From positions 124,001 through 188,000 of the forward strand of contig JADNYJ010000068.1 in the NCBI GenBank assembly GCA_015501075.1: a stretch of 64,000 nt of DNA, read 5' to 3'. Below the pieces are notes generated by a model. That model did not search any database, was not told the DNA's origin, and saw only the letters and a list, made by a program, of their open reading frames with translations. Numbering within the stretch: the first letter of the stretch is position 1; each line of letters begins with the position of its first letter. The DNA is from Gymnopilus junonius (taxonomy: Eukaryota; Basidiomycota; Agaricomycetes; Agaricales; Galerinaceae). A program made the position numbers and the translations under genes. Shown here piece after piece: positions 34,591 to 45,798 of the stretch.

Positions 34591-36554
34591 GAAAGTTAAT
34601 TATCGGTATACGGTGATGCCGGTGAATTCCTCTGCTGTTCATTTAAGGTTTGTCCATTATTTTCGTATAATGAGACTGTTTGATGATTGGGTTACTCTAA
34701 GTCTGGTCCTTAAGCACTCTAAAACCTGCTGCAAAGGTATATGATGGGTTTTTAACCCAAGTTTTGTCGAGTGAGCCTTATCACGAACGCAATTGTTTGG
34801 AAGCTCCCGTAATTGGTTACCTATTTGATGTATTCTATTCAATATGAAGGTAAATTAAACTAAGAGAGCCAAGATGATTAATTGCATACAGTTCAATGGA
34901 ATGAGACAGACATCCTGGAATTCTGAAGCAAGAACATGACATGCACCGCAACAAGGCCAAATGCAGTTCGCTTCCGAATCGAGATCGGCGGCCAATTCCT
35001 TGATTTGGAAGCCCGCTATCCTTTTTAGGCAAACACCGATCTTTGACAGACGTTGTACAAGTTGACGAGTTCTGGAGGACACACGCACCGATGTGAACGT
35101 TAGAATCCTGGAGTTATTTAATCACAAACCGTTCATCTCCTGAGACTCGAGTCTTAGCAAGGGTCCAACTTGACGAAAGGCTGCCGTCTCCCCAACGGAC
35201 GAACTGAAGGATGTTATACAATACGCAGTATGGCTTCTAGACTCAAAGCTGGACGACTAGCTTCTTTTATTTCTAGAGCTTGTTTTTCTGACAGGTTGAC
35301 ATTGTTCTCGTCGAAACAGACTGATCGCCGCTGCTTCAGCAGCGTAGGCAACAAGAGATACAAATGTGAGTGCCATCCTTTATTAAATCTTGCAATTATT
35401 CAGAGCTTCGGGTGTCCAATGTTTATATCAACAGGCGAGCTTGCTGTGCTCAACACCAATGCTAATCAAGCAGCATACCCTAGTGTATCAAATTGCATAG
35501 ATACCATGCAGTCCATTGCGAACAACTGCTAATTCCCGTTCTCATGTACGGCTCCTTTCATATTAAATGGATAAATTGCTTGCTCATTTTGTACGTGGTG
35601 TCCTGTTCTAGGGAGGGCACGGAAAGCATGGAAGTAGAGAAGCCTTTGAGTTCCGTATTTCCGATCACACTGGGAACAGTGGGGTTTGCGTAAACTTCGC
35701 GAATCCCTAGGATAATTAGAGACTGGCTGGTGGCAATGGCTTTTAAGTGATTGTTTCAAGATTAACAATTGCCCTTGTATCATTGTTTTCGCATATTATT
35801 GGATCTTCACCTTCTCAGTATAGAAATGGTATCCCACATTTATGCGGTTTAACTACGTTCTTTGATATTTACAGCTCCATGTGTGAATACCCGCTGAGCG
35901 TCAATTCTTATTACATCTAACGCTTCCTCACACCGGCACTATTTTACTTCCGTTCTAGTAGAATTAACAATCTTTTTTTGACTGTCTCTTTACCCACATC
36001 CAAAAGCTGAGTATATATGAGAGTATCAAATCAATTATAGGCCTTTGTCATGACCGTCTGACTGGCATTGTTCCGATGCACATTGCGCAGAATGCATTCA
36101 ATGAAGCTTATTATGCCCCACATAAATTTTAGGGTTCAATCAGGTACATAGTACCCTGAATTGCTACACAAGGTAGCCGTTTTGATAATAGGGACCTGGG
36201 TATCTCACATCCATTGACTACGTACTTTAGCATTCAGTCAGCGCTGACGGTACCATCTGACCCCATTACTGTATTGAATGTAGCATCTCACATCTCCGCA
36301 AGAAATTCCATGTTCAACCTTATGTGTATCTGAGCAGACCTTCTGACTTACGTTGCTACTAAGTATGAGGTGATCAATGGCGTACAAGACCCCACGTTGC
36401 TGGTTTAATAAGTAATGTCTCTCGTTTTCTGCCGAAAAGATTAGCATTCAATTGAATGCTTGACTGTACCAGCTGATCTTAGGGCCTGACAGAATGTTAA
36501 ACACTTTCATATATGGAAAATAGTCGGGAATCTGCATGGATAGGATGGACGAGG
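34591..36554. other. 2-kb stretch without supported gene
   Basis: A 120-codon plus-strand frame at 35170-35532 (inner Met at 35230, MASRLKAGRLASFISRACF) starts with a basic, Ser-rich segment, but no domain was recognised and splicing is unclear. The part at about 35880-36060 resembles 37860-38060, consistent with duplication of the CipC region. Confidence 0.35.
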
Positions 36555-36562
36555 TATATAAA
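36555..36562 (+). promoter_or_regulatory. TATA box of the CipC-like gene
   Basis: TATATAAA, 74 bp before the ATG at 36636. Confidence 0.5.
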
Positions 36563-36635
36563 GGTGTTGGTATGCTCTGCCGTTCAACATTCAACACTCC
36601 TTTGATTGCTTCAGAGGTAGAACTCGCACTAAATC

Positions 36636-37730
36636 ATGGGTTGGTTCAACGAAGACAGCAAACAATTTCAAGCATACGACCAGGCATGTTTTTTTCTCTT
36701 GCATTGTCTATTTTCTGGCTTCTTAAGGAGAACTATAGGTCACCAAGGGTGAATCTCAAGCCTCGTGGACTATAGAGCTGGTTGCAGGTACGTCTGAATT
36801 CTTCGATCATGACAAATAGCACCTGAAAATCGACCATTTTATTCCATCTATTTAGCTGGGGGAAGCTATGCAGCTGCCAAGGTCGTTCAAATATCTTAGA
36901 GGCCCTTAATCTAATGCTAAATTAACTACAGGCATACGAGGACTACATTGCAAAGAACGGTAGTCTTCCAAGCAAGGAAAAGGCTCAAGAAATTTTGTAG
37001 GTCGTTCTGATTTTCTGATGGATGGTCTTATGTTCTTACTGCTTACTCTCTTTTTAGCCTTTCGGCGTCTGGGGCTTTCATTGATCAGGAAGTAGAGAAG
37101 CACAGTCTGAAGGTAAGTTTATCTATATAATTTTTTTGAAATTAATGGTCGAATCCCTTACGATATTTTACAGTCTATTGACAAGGACGCAGCTAAACAG
37201 TCTGCCAAGAAGCAAGTCGGAGATGCCTTTGAGAAGTGAGGATTTTTTGTTCCTCTCTATCCTTAAAAATCTTGTGCTGATTTAACGTGGTTTGGCGCAG
37301 GCTTGGAGGTATAGATCCTCGGAAAATTTTAAGCAGGGAAAGTTTTGAACAACTGAAAACGAGATTGCTCAAGAAAGAAGAAGGATATGTCATGGTCGAG
37401 ACGCCCAAGGAAGATTTGGAAGCTATCAACAACCTGCTCAAGCTCTCCCCTGGGACGGCTGCCAGCCAGAACACCGCAGTGAAATTACCTGAAGGTGGAC
37501 AGAGCTGTGCAAACTGTGGTCGCCAGTACAGCATCCTCGATATCGTCAGCACGGGACTCGGCATCCACGGTAGTACGTTCTTGAAGGATATCGTGCTGGG
37601 TAAATATGGGTATGTTTATAACCCACGGGGTGATAAAGATGTGGCATTTCATAATTGCTATAAATGTGGCACTCGTAGCACTTCATCGTTTGCTTATTAC
37701 ACCACGCCCTATTATGCGTGGAGTTACTAG
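36636..37730 (+). CDS. CipC-like (DUF3759) protein fused to a two-CxxC tail
   Basis: The N-terminal half is a CipC/DUF3759 protein, a fungal family named for a concanamycin-induced Aspergillus protein; molecular role unknown. Spliced: MGWFNEDSKQFQAYDQ, VTKGESQASWTIELVA, AGGSYAAAKAYEDYIAKNG, GAFIDQEVEKHSLK, SIDKDAAKQSAKKQVGDAFEK. Intron 1 has a GC donor (GCATGT). An in-frame stop would follow FEK at 37237, but GTGAGG just before it makes a good donor and GCGCAG at 37300 an acceptor. This joins FEK to LGGIDPRKILSRESFEQL and a further 140 residues with CANCGRQYS and CYKCGT, likely a zinc-binding pair, ending FAYYTTPYYAWSY at 37730. Splicing would make a fusion; intron retention would give the plain CipC length. 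Confidence 0.75.
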
Positions 37731-38535
37731 AGAAGTATTAGTTACTCAATATGCCTTGTAAATGGTCGAAGTTGAAATTTAGTATCAGGCCTTTCTCCCA
37801 ATGTCATACACGATTTACCTACAGGCTTTAGTATTCTTGTACACGGTTACATACGGATGTGGAGCACTGAGCGTCTAATTCTCACCGTTTCTAACTCGTG
37901 CGTTGCATTGTGACCAAGTCAGTTTATCTTCCTTCTCCGGTCTTATCTTACTTCCGTCTTAGTAGACGCCGGCTGTCTTCTTACCCACACGCTGACTCGT
38001 AATATATATCGCAATATAGAGTACGTGTGACACTCTTGCTTCCCGTCTCGGGCGATTTTGTTCCGAGTTGTCGATGTCCAACTTTCTGGGACAAGCGGAG
38101 AGAGAGGTACGTAGCGATAAATTACGAGTTATTCTTGAATTATCCTGCTTTAACTTCTTCCCCAAAGACATTACCTTTCGGTCAAGCCACTTCCATATGA
38201 GAGCTTGGTTTTCTCACAATCACCGACACAGTAGAGTTCCGTCGATATATGGGCCTGCTGACTTACCCACGTTGCTGTCGGCAGCTATGAATAAACTCAA
38301 GGCCGTATCTCACTCTACCGAAAATTTAGCGCTCAACCTATATCTGACAGCGATGGCGCTATGATAAGAAAAACCTCTCACTTCTAAGGAAAAATCGGAT
38401 ATCCGATTGAATGCCGGATGGTACATACAGTACATACCCACCTGACTATTATATCACATATATATAGAGTAGATGCTCTTATCATCTCTCAAGTCGACTC
38501 CTTAATACCACTTCCCGAACAGGTGAAAATATGTT
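37731..38535. other. Intergenic, duplicated CipC upstream region
   Basis: Shares patches with the region upstream of the CipC-like gene (for example ACTTCCGTCTTAGTAGA against ACTTCCGTTCTAGTAGA near 35945-35962). It carries a TATATATAGAG element near 38458. Confidence 0.45.
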
Positions 38536-38580
38536 ATGGGTTGGTTCAGCGGAGACAGCGCTGATCGGGGATGCAAATAG
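38536..38580 (+). pseudogene. Stub of a second CipC-like gene
   Basis: ATG at 38536 reads MGWFSGDSADRGCK-stop. The first nine residues match the CipC start MGWFNEDS of the gene 1.9 kb upstream. A TATA-like element lies about 75 bp upstream, the same spacing as in the intact gene. No later CipC exons are visible; recyclin-1 ends just downstream. It looks like a truncated tandem copy. Confidence 0.6.
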
Positions 38581-38771
38581 GTAACCAGGAGCACGTCTCA
38601 TGCGTCTTGGAAGGCCCTTCCTCAAAAAAGCGACACTTGATATCGACAGAGCGCACCACGGACTAGTCAGTTTTCCTCACAGCCCCCACAAGTTTAAAAA
38701 AAATGCAAAAAAAAAAGGAAATCAGCAAACCACACAATCTTCTTTGAAACTAAGATTATACATCGTCTTAT

Positions 38772-41700
38772 CTACTGTTTCTCGATCTTCTTCCAATCCG
38801 AGCGGCGCTGGATGAATTCGTACACGTCCTATGTTATTCCAAAAAAAAAAATCATTAATGGATGAGCGCCAGCCAAGGAGAGCAGGTTGATAGCGAGGCG
38901 AACTAACTAACCTCAGGTCTATAAGCCCCTCCATACCTCGCCACATCCTTCACGATCTGCGCCAAGTCCTTGGCGTCTTCTACAATATAAACGTGTCCCA
39001 GCATCTTCAAATGCGAAAATTCAGCTGTAACTGCAGGAATCTGTCAAAGAAGGAAAGAAACAAATGACGTGATCAATTCACGATTGAACCAGGGGATACA
39101 GCAGAAGAACGAGAACGACGGACCTTGAGAGAGGATACGAATGCGTTGTAGGCGTTCAGATCGGCTATAACCTGGAATCCACCGCTCAGAGAGATAATCT
39201 GGCGCTTAATGTGCTTTTGCAAAATCCTAAAACGTGACCAAAAAAAAAAATTTTTTTTTCAATCAACAACCGGCTCGTCAAATCCACCAAAGAAAAAAGA
39301 AAAAAAAGCAGTTCAACACACCCAATCAACCGCAGCCCAACCTCCTGATAAAACACCTCCAAAACCTCCTTGCTCGTGCTCCCCTTCAGGAGCTTACAGT
39401 GGTTATCTAAACACCTGATGGCTTCTGTACACCCGCGCGTGGGACCCAGCTCGAGCGGGGCGTCTTCAGGGGGGTAATATTCTCGAGCTTGGGTTAATGT
39501 TAAGATGATATGTTCCACCTAGGGTGTTTGAGCATTTGAGCGTGTTAAAGACTTAAAGAGAGAGGGGGGAAAGTGACGTAAAGAGGGTTTGATGAGCGAT
39601 GCTTACCTGGTTCATCAACACCTCCGTCCCGGCGTTCAACCCAGAAGCGACAGAATCATCCAACGCATTCTCAAACCTCTTCTTCTCCCTCACCACCCCG
39701 TTCAAAAAGTCGGTCTTGTCAATATGAGGTGCCTATAAATAACCGAGTTAAAATTAAAAATCAAAAGCAGGAGTCTAATAATAGAATTATAGAGAAGAAA
39801 AAAAAAAAGAAGGAAGAAAGGAAGAAAGGAAGAAAAAGACAAACGCACGAGCTCTTTATCGAAATAAACCTGCATGATCGACTGGATCGTGTCCCCGATA
39901 TGCACCAACTCGAAAAACTCGACGAGCGGGGCTACACTTGTGATTTCAGCGTGTTCGGCCGGTTTATAATTCTTCATCCTCGCTGTCGCCCTGTCATGGA
40001 AAGAAAAAAAGTATCATTAACATGTTCCCCTCCTCGAAAAAAACAAAAAAATCAAGAACCAAAAAAACCCTCCTAAAAAAACTCTCCCACCCCCCCAAAA
40101 AAAAAACAAACAAAACAAAGAAACACAACTCACTGCGCAAATCCCACCTCGACATGTCCCTCCCCCAGCGCCCGAAGCATCAACACAAAAACTTCCTCAA
40201 TCGTATCATGCACCCGATGCCCATAATGTCCCGGGTACCCGACGAACGTCTCTACCCTTTTGAGCGCCTCGCGGTCCGCGTGGATCAATTCGAGGGCGAT
40301 GTCGAGGGAGAGAAGGAGGTCGAGTTGGGTTGTGGAGGGTGTTTGGGGTTGTGGTGTTTGGGAAGTGGAGGTGGAGGTAGAGGGTCGGTGTGCGAGGTCT
40401 GTAGAAGATGGAGTGGTATTGGAAGTGTCGTCTTTCTCATTGAACTCCCCCTCCTCCCCTTTCTCATCCTCCTTCTCATCCGCATCCTTCTCATCCTCCT
40501 CTCCAATTTCAAACAACATTCCCTTCCCGCCACCCAAATCCCTACTATACCCCTCCCCCTCCTCCCCACCACCCCCATTCCCTCCCACCCACCTCTGCGG
40601 ATTTAACATCCTCACACCCTGCACCGCCCCTCTCCCACCCGTCATCAACGCGTCCCCAACCACCCCTAACCCGCCCCCGATGCCGCCGACGACGCCGACG
40701 ACGGTGCGTGGGACGATGGTCACTGGCATGAGGAGGATGTTGGTGAAGGAGGCTAGGACGGTGCGTTTGAGCAGGGCGGGGTTTTGTGTTGGGCTGGAGC
40801 TGGAGGTGGTGCCAGAGGTGATGGTGGTGGGGGCGGTGATGAAATGTGGTTGGAGGGGTGCGAGGGGTGGGAAAGGGAGTCTGTTTGTGTCTGGGAGAAG
40901 GGATGAGGTAATGAGTTAGTGAGTTGGATTGGATTGGATGAAATTGATCTACCTGTTGGTTCCATGATTTACATATTTCCTCCAGAGCGCGTTTGACAGA
41001 TTCGACTTCTTCATCTAGGTATTCGTCCATATTCGCTTCGAACATCTGGTATCTGAATGAAAGAAATAGAATAAAATGTCAGTCATTGGTCAGTGGGGTT
41101 CCTAAAATAGATCGAGCAAGTAAAGTGTCAAGGAAAGGAAAATTGGAAATAAATACGAAGGCTTCAGCAACCCCGTATAGAACAGCAGCATATATTCGGC
41201 TTTCTCAATCAAAATCAAACAGACAGAAAGGCTCTGAAGAATCCATGCGAAAAATACGACATGACACGCCCTCCAAAAAAAAACAAATAAAAAAGCAAAA
41301 CAAAAAATAATAACTCACACAACATCCTCAGCCCTAACCCTCTTCAACACTCCTCCGCATCGACGCCCTGGCGCTGCTCAGCAGCCTCCATAATGGCATC
41401 GACCATCTTCCACGCCTCCTTGAACGACGCGGCGCCGAGCGGAGGTATATTCCGTTGAGACTCGCGGGCGTGTGTGAGTAGGGTTGTGATGTATTCGCCG
41501 ACCTTGAGTAAAGAAAAAAGAAAAAGAAATTTTATATTGTATTATAATCAGTTATATAGGTGATAAATGAATGCTGCTAGAGCACTCACCACTTCATTTG
41601 CGAGCCGCTCTGCGAAGAGGAGGAGGACTTGTGAGGCGGGCGGGAAAACTCTGACGGCGCGTGCGCCGTGTTCGTTTATAGCTCCCAGAATATCTTCTAT

Positions 41701-42853
41701 AAATTCATCCATAGGCGCAAAATCCAACTTTCCATCCTCCCTATAAACAAAAAAAAAGAACAAAGCAAAACCAAGTCAGAAACTCCCCACCAAAAAAAAC
41801 CATTCCCCACAAAGAAAAACTCACGCACGTAAAATTATCCAACGCCCTCCAGCGCCCCGACTCCTGCTGATAAAAAATCTCCCTCTTCTCCGCCCACACC
41901 TTGCCCATCTCCCAATCCCCCCCTCCCGAGCGGTCCCATACCTCCCAACTCGACTCCGCAGCTTCCCTCATGCCTTTTTCATCCCCCTTCCCATCCGCGA
42001 CGTCGAATGCCGCTAGGAGGGTCGAGTCGAAGCGGTCCATCGCGCTGCGGAGGGACGTGGATAGGGTAGACCATGTGCGCAGGGGCTGGATTACGGGGGA
42101 GAGGAAGAGAGAGAGGAGGCGGAGGAGGGTGGCTTGGGTGTGCAGGGAAGGAGGAGGGTGGGGCTGGGATTGGGATTGGGAGAGGTACGTGACGAGGTCG
42201 GCGAGGATGATGTGTGGTGGGGAAGCGAGGATGCGGGTGAGTGGTTTGAGCAGCGCGTGCAAGTGCGCGTATTTCGTTTGGGAGCTCTCTTTCTTTGGCC
42301 CGGTGGAGGTGAGGGTGTATGAGAGCGATTTGGGCGGGGCGGTGAAGTCCTGGAATCCACCGATGAAATTGAAATCGCCCATTTCGTCTGCTTGGGGTTG
42401 AGAAGACGACGAAGTCGCTGTGGCGAAGTCGCCAAATTCATCGTCCACAGCAATAGTAGCAGGCGCTGCGGCTGTCTCAGCGACGACTTTCTTGGTACTG
42501 CCCCTCCTCTCGAGGAGCTCAACGACCTTCTTCACCTCCGGGTCCTTGTCCACACCGAGATAGTCCCACTTTTTCTCCCATACTTTCTCATCTTTAGCAA
42601 ACGCCGCAAAAGCACGACTGCACCGACTGTAAGCGGGTAGATCAGGCACAGGCAAATGCGAGAGGATGAGCAAATGCAGGTCTGGTGGTAGGCGGCCTAC
42701 GAGAGGCGCTGTGGGCCGTAGTTGGAGGGATTTTCGGGCATCGTTGGTGATGATGATGCTGGCTGTTTTGCTGGCGCGAGTGAAGCTGGAAGCATAGAGC
42801 TTGACAGGCTCTAGCGTTGCGAATTTGTCCATGCCAGGGTGCAAGCCATTCAA
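38772..42853 (-). CDS. RCY1: Recyclin-1 homologue (F-box plus Sec10-like exocyst domain)
   Basis: Starts at 42853 (MNGLHPGMDKFATLE; a second Met at 42832 is possible). Residues about 48-95 form an F-box (LVGRLPPDLHLLILSHLPV ... KVWEKKW). An acidic, low-complexity linker (VDDEFGDFATATSSSSQP) is followed by Sec10-like helical sequence in several exons: YAHLHALLKPLTRILASPP, DEFIEDILGAINEHGARAV, FPPASQVLLLFAERLANEVV, MFEANMDEYLDEEVESVKRA, SLDIALELIHADREALKRVE and TIEEVFVLMLRALGEGHVE. The end is DVYEFIQRRSDWKKIEKQ-stop at 38772. Recyclin-1/Pof6 proteins act in endosome-to-surface recycling, cytokinesis and exocyst-linked traffic. Introns here are unusually rich in poly-A and poly-T runs. A Gly/Pro-rich segment near 40680-40500 (GGNGGGGEEGEG) looks like lineage-specific insertion. 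Confidence 0.85.
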
Positions 42854-43222
42854 CCAAGCGGAACAGTATGACCCGGCACTGACTAATCGTGCCGGAACGG
42901 AGTGTCAAGTTTTCTTTTTCCACCTTTTCCGCCTTTCGGTTGTAAATACAATACTTAGAGGGACTTATTCAAAGGTAGCACTCGCCCTCGTACATCTTGG
43001 TCCTTCTTCTGCTCTTCTGACGTCTGGGGTTCACAGTGCCTCAGCAGGACTTTAAGTCTACATACTTGTCGAAGCCTTTTAAGTCATCCAAATCCTTCAA
43101 ATCAGAGAACTTGATTCGAAATGACACGGACTCATCTTTATGTCTGGATTTCCTATCCTAACTCGGAATACTACAACACACTCGGATAAAACGAACAGCT
43201 ACTGGAGCACAAAGAATAAACT

Positions 43223-44596
43223 TTACTCTGGTAAATCACCTTGCACATCCCTCCCCTTCCAGCGCTCCTCTGACGCCTCTGCAGCATCATCGCATGGCAG
43301 CTGAGCTTCACCTCTAAGCACATCTCCATACTTGTCAATCATAGCTTCGACATCACCCACCTCCTTCAACCCCCCGGTGATATTCAAGTTCTCCAATATC
43401 GCAGACGCAGTTGGATTGGCGATACCCTTTTCTTCCTCCCCCTCCACTGCCGCTTGTATACTCGTCTCTCCAGTCACATCCACATCAAAGGTAACCCCAA
43501 TCCTCGGGACACCTCTCGGTCTCTTCTCCATCCCCTCCAACACCAGCTCCGCAACCACAATGTTCCCCTCTGCATTCGGAGGGACACCCACCACCACTTT
43601 TATTTTTGCCTCCGTCTGGTTGTCTTTACATGTCGTATACACCGCTTTGCGACTTAACGGGAAGGTGGTGCCCCTTCTAATGATTGTCGAGACGAACCCA
43701 TCGGCTTTGACGATGCCCACGCGGAATAGAGCCGTATTGGATAATATCTGCGAATCCAAGGGGGTGCTGCTGCTGCGGAAATACGCTAAACAGTTGTCGG
43801 CTGCGTATTTCGCGATATTGGTCTCTGGAATGAGAATCTCAACCGTCGGAAATGATTCACGCAGTTTGAGTATAAGTTCATCAACGAATGGCGAGATGGG
43901 TGCACAAGAGATGAGGGTGATACGTCTCAGTGAATGGTCTTTAACCACGAGACCGTAGTGGGGTGCTTGAGATGGTGTCGGCATCGTTTTTAGCGCTTCC
44001 AATGCCGGATTGACGACTTGCTTGAGGAGGTCTTCAACCCCTGAGCTGGATGTAAAATCCCACTTTCTATCCCTCATAACGAACTCCCTCTCCACATCCA
44101 ACTGACGTATGCCTTTCTGCGATTTCGTGCTCAGCACACAACACGAAGCTGCATCGGGACCCACCTCCACCGCCAGCTCATTCTTTGGTGCTTCCACTTT
44201 ATTCTTGCCTATAACGGCTTCGGATAATAACACCGTGCGTATATTATCCATGCACCTATGCATGTGCATTGGCGCTATAGAAGCCAACACGGGATTCTGG
44301 ACTCCTTTCAGTGCTATCCCAATAGCCTTCTTCTCCTCCTCATCCAGGAAAGAAGGAAAAGACAAGAAACCCAATTTAAGTTCACCCACTGGATGTAAAT
44401 AGGAAAGACGTGCGGCAATATCATTAAATGCAGATGGGAGGTTCGGGGGGTCATCTGAGAGTTCGATTTGGAACGAGTGCGTCGTTAACCCGGTTTTGGT
44501 GGAGAGGACTTCATGAAGATGGGGCTGTGGGGTGATAGACTGACGAGAGCTATCCCGAAGACGGAGGACATGGTTTGAGGTGGTTGGTGACGCCAC
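43223..44596 (-). CDS. Divergent Hsp70-like protein, 457 aa
   Basis: Intronless frame starting MASPTTSNHVLRLRDSSR. The C-terminal half is an Hsp70 substrate-binding beta domain: IIRRGTTFPLSRKAVYTT, CKDNQTEAKIKVVVGV, MEKRPRGVPRIGVTFDVDVT, equivalent to the usual DNQ and APRGVPQIEVTFDIDANG blocks. The N-terminal half resembles a worn nucleotide-binding domain: the position of the usual VGGSTRIP motif reads ISCAPISPFVDELILKLRE, followed by NIAKYAADNCLAYFRS for the AVAYGAA helix. No phosphate-binding DLGTT-like motif is visible at the start. ATP hydrolysis seems unlikely. It may be a non-catalytic Hsp70 relative such as a co-chaperone; Ssz1 is one known example of an atypical Hsp70, but I cannot assign orthology. 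Confidence 0.75.
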   Translation of the reverse strand: MASPTTSNHVLRLRDSSRQSITPQPHLHEVLSTKTGLTTHSFQIELSDDPPNLPSAFNDIAARLSYLHPVGELKLGFLSFPSFLDEEEKKAIGIALKGVQNPVLASIAPMHMHRCMDNIRTVLLSEAVIGKNKVEAPKNELAVEVGPDAASCCVLSTKSQKGIRQLDVEREFVMRDRKWDFTSSSGVEDLLKQVVNPALEALKTMPTPSQAPHYGLVVKDHSLRRITLISCAPISPFVDELILKLRESFPTVEILIPETNIAKYAADNCLAYFRSSSTPLDSQILSNTALFRVGIVKADGFVSTIIRRGTTFPLSRKAVYTTCKDNQTEAKIKVVVGVPPNAEGNIVVAELVLEGMEKRPRGVPRIGVTFDVDVTGETSIQAAVEGEEEKGIANPTASAILENLNITGGLKEVGDVEAMIDKYGDVLRGEAQLPCDDAAEASEERWKGRDVQGDLPE

Positions 44597-45798
44597 TTTT
44601 GTGATTGTATTAAATTGGGATGTCGACGATGTCTGAGCCCTAGGGCCTAGCTTTCATTCTAGAGGTCGATCAACTCGATCAGACACGGAACGCGTTTTTG
44701 ACGCGTCGAGAGTCACGCGTTAATAATTACGCATCACATGACCTATACCGGTGAGCTCCAATCGACTCCGCCGTCATTTGAAATTCACTCGTCCTTTGCC
44801 TTCCTTCTGTTGCTCCCGCGAATGCAACATTATTATTTTACAATTTTTACTGGCAGATCTTGGAGACATAATCGCCTCGTCAATTTCGAAATTACAAATC
44901 ACCAAGATGGGCTCGTCGGCCTAGCCAGACCGCGTGTGTATTCGCAAATAAATGCCGTAGTATACCGTTCATTCAAAATGTGCAGATTTTCTCTGGAACT
45001 GATGTTTCGTGCATACGTTCACCTTGCGAGCTTCGGTCGCGGTTGAAGCTTCCAATTACTGGCTAGTATGTAACCGCCCGACAGTCGGCCTCCGTACGCC
45101 CTATTCAATTACCTGAAGACGCTTCGGCCGCTTATGCTTCTCGGCCCCCATTGAGAGCTACAAATCACACAGGTCACTCCCACTTGACAGATTTCTCCCA
45201 TCATTTTTTCCCTCCGAGGTTATACTTTATTTATGGACAACAGAACTTCACGCTGACTTCTTCACGCTTTCCCATTTCCTTATCGCCATACCAACGCCAT
45301 AATAATAATACCACGACCTCTCGTGTTTGCGAGTTGACATTGACCCTTAGGCTTTTTCGAGGACAAGAATTCAATTTCAAGGTGTCATCATACACGCACC
45401 TGGAAAAGCAGGGTTCAATGTCGTAAAGCGCCAGGTATGTAACTTTCCTCCCACAAGTGCTAGCGATCAGTCGAATGACCGTGGAACTGCAGGCCTGAAA
45501 GGCTGATTCGGATGGCCAGCACCGGAACAGTGATCTAATTCTAATTCAAGGGCGGGGAAAACGCTTTGGCAGGCACCATAAAGAAGTGACGTTTGGACAA
45601 CTTGAACCGGCTTTATCTTTGTTTATTCTCCCAACCCATTTCCTCTCCTCATCCGTCTGTCTAAGGCGCGTATCCTCTAGTGCCCGTCATACCGATACTT
45701 CTTGGGGTACTCCAGACTACTACGGCGTTCCTTCCACCTTACGTGACTTGGCCGCCGTTCAGCACGCTGCGGCCATTCCGTGCCTATTATCATGGAAA
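44597..45798. other. Intergenic, 1.2 kb
   Basis: Divergent flank between the Hsp70-like gene (-) and the DUF6533 gene (+). Frames at 44738-45046 and 45586-45870 have no family resemblance except that the latter runs into the proposed start of gene J. Confidence 0.4.

Noticed and set aside
37287..37730. Separate gene starting just before the CxxC domain
   Set aside because: The frame has no ATG at its start and begins at a clear splice acceptor; joining to the CipC exon keeps frame.
40260..40919. 219-codon plus-strand frame
   Set aside because: Shadow of the Gly/Pro-rich minus-strand recyclin-1 exons; low-complexity composition.
39230..41310. Poly-A/T runs as retroposon tails
   Set aside because: They fall inside introns of recyclin-1 without target-site duplications or retroposon bodies.
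43332..43958. 208-codon plus-strand frame
   Set aside because: Antisense shadow of the Hsp70-like gene, whose strand carries the conserved domain.
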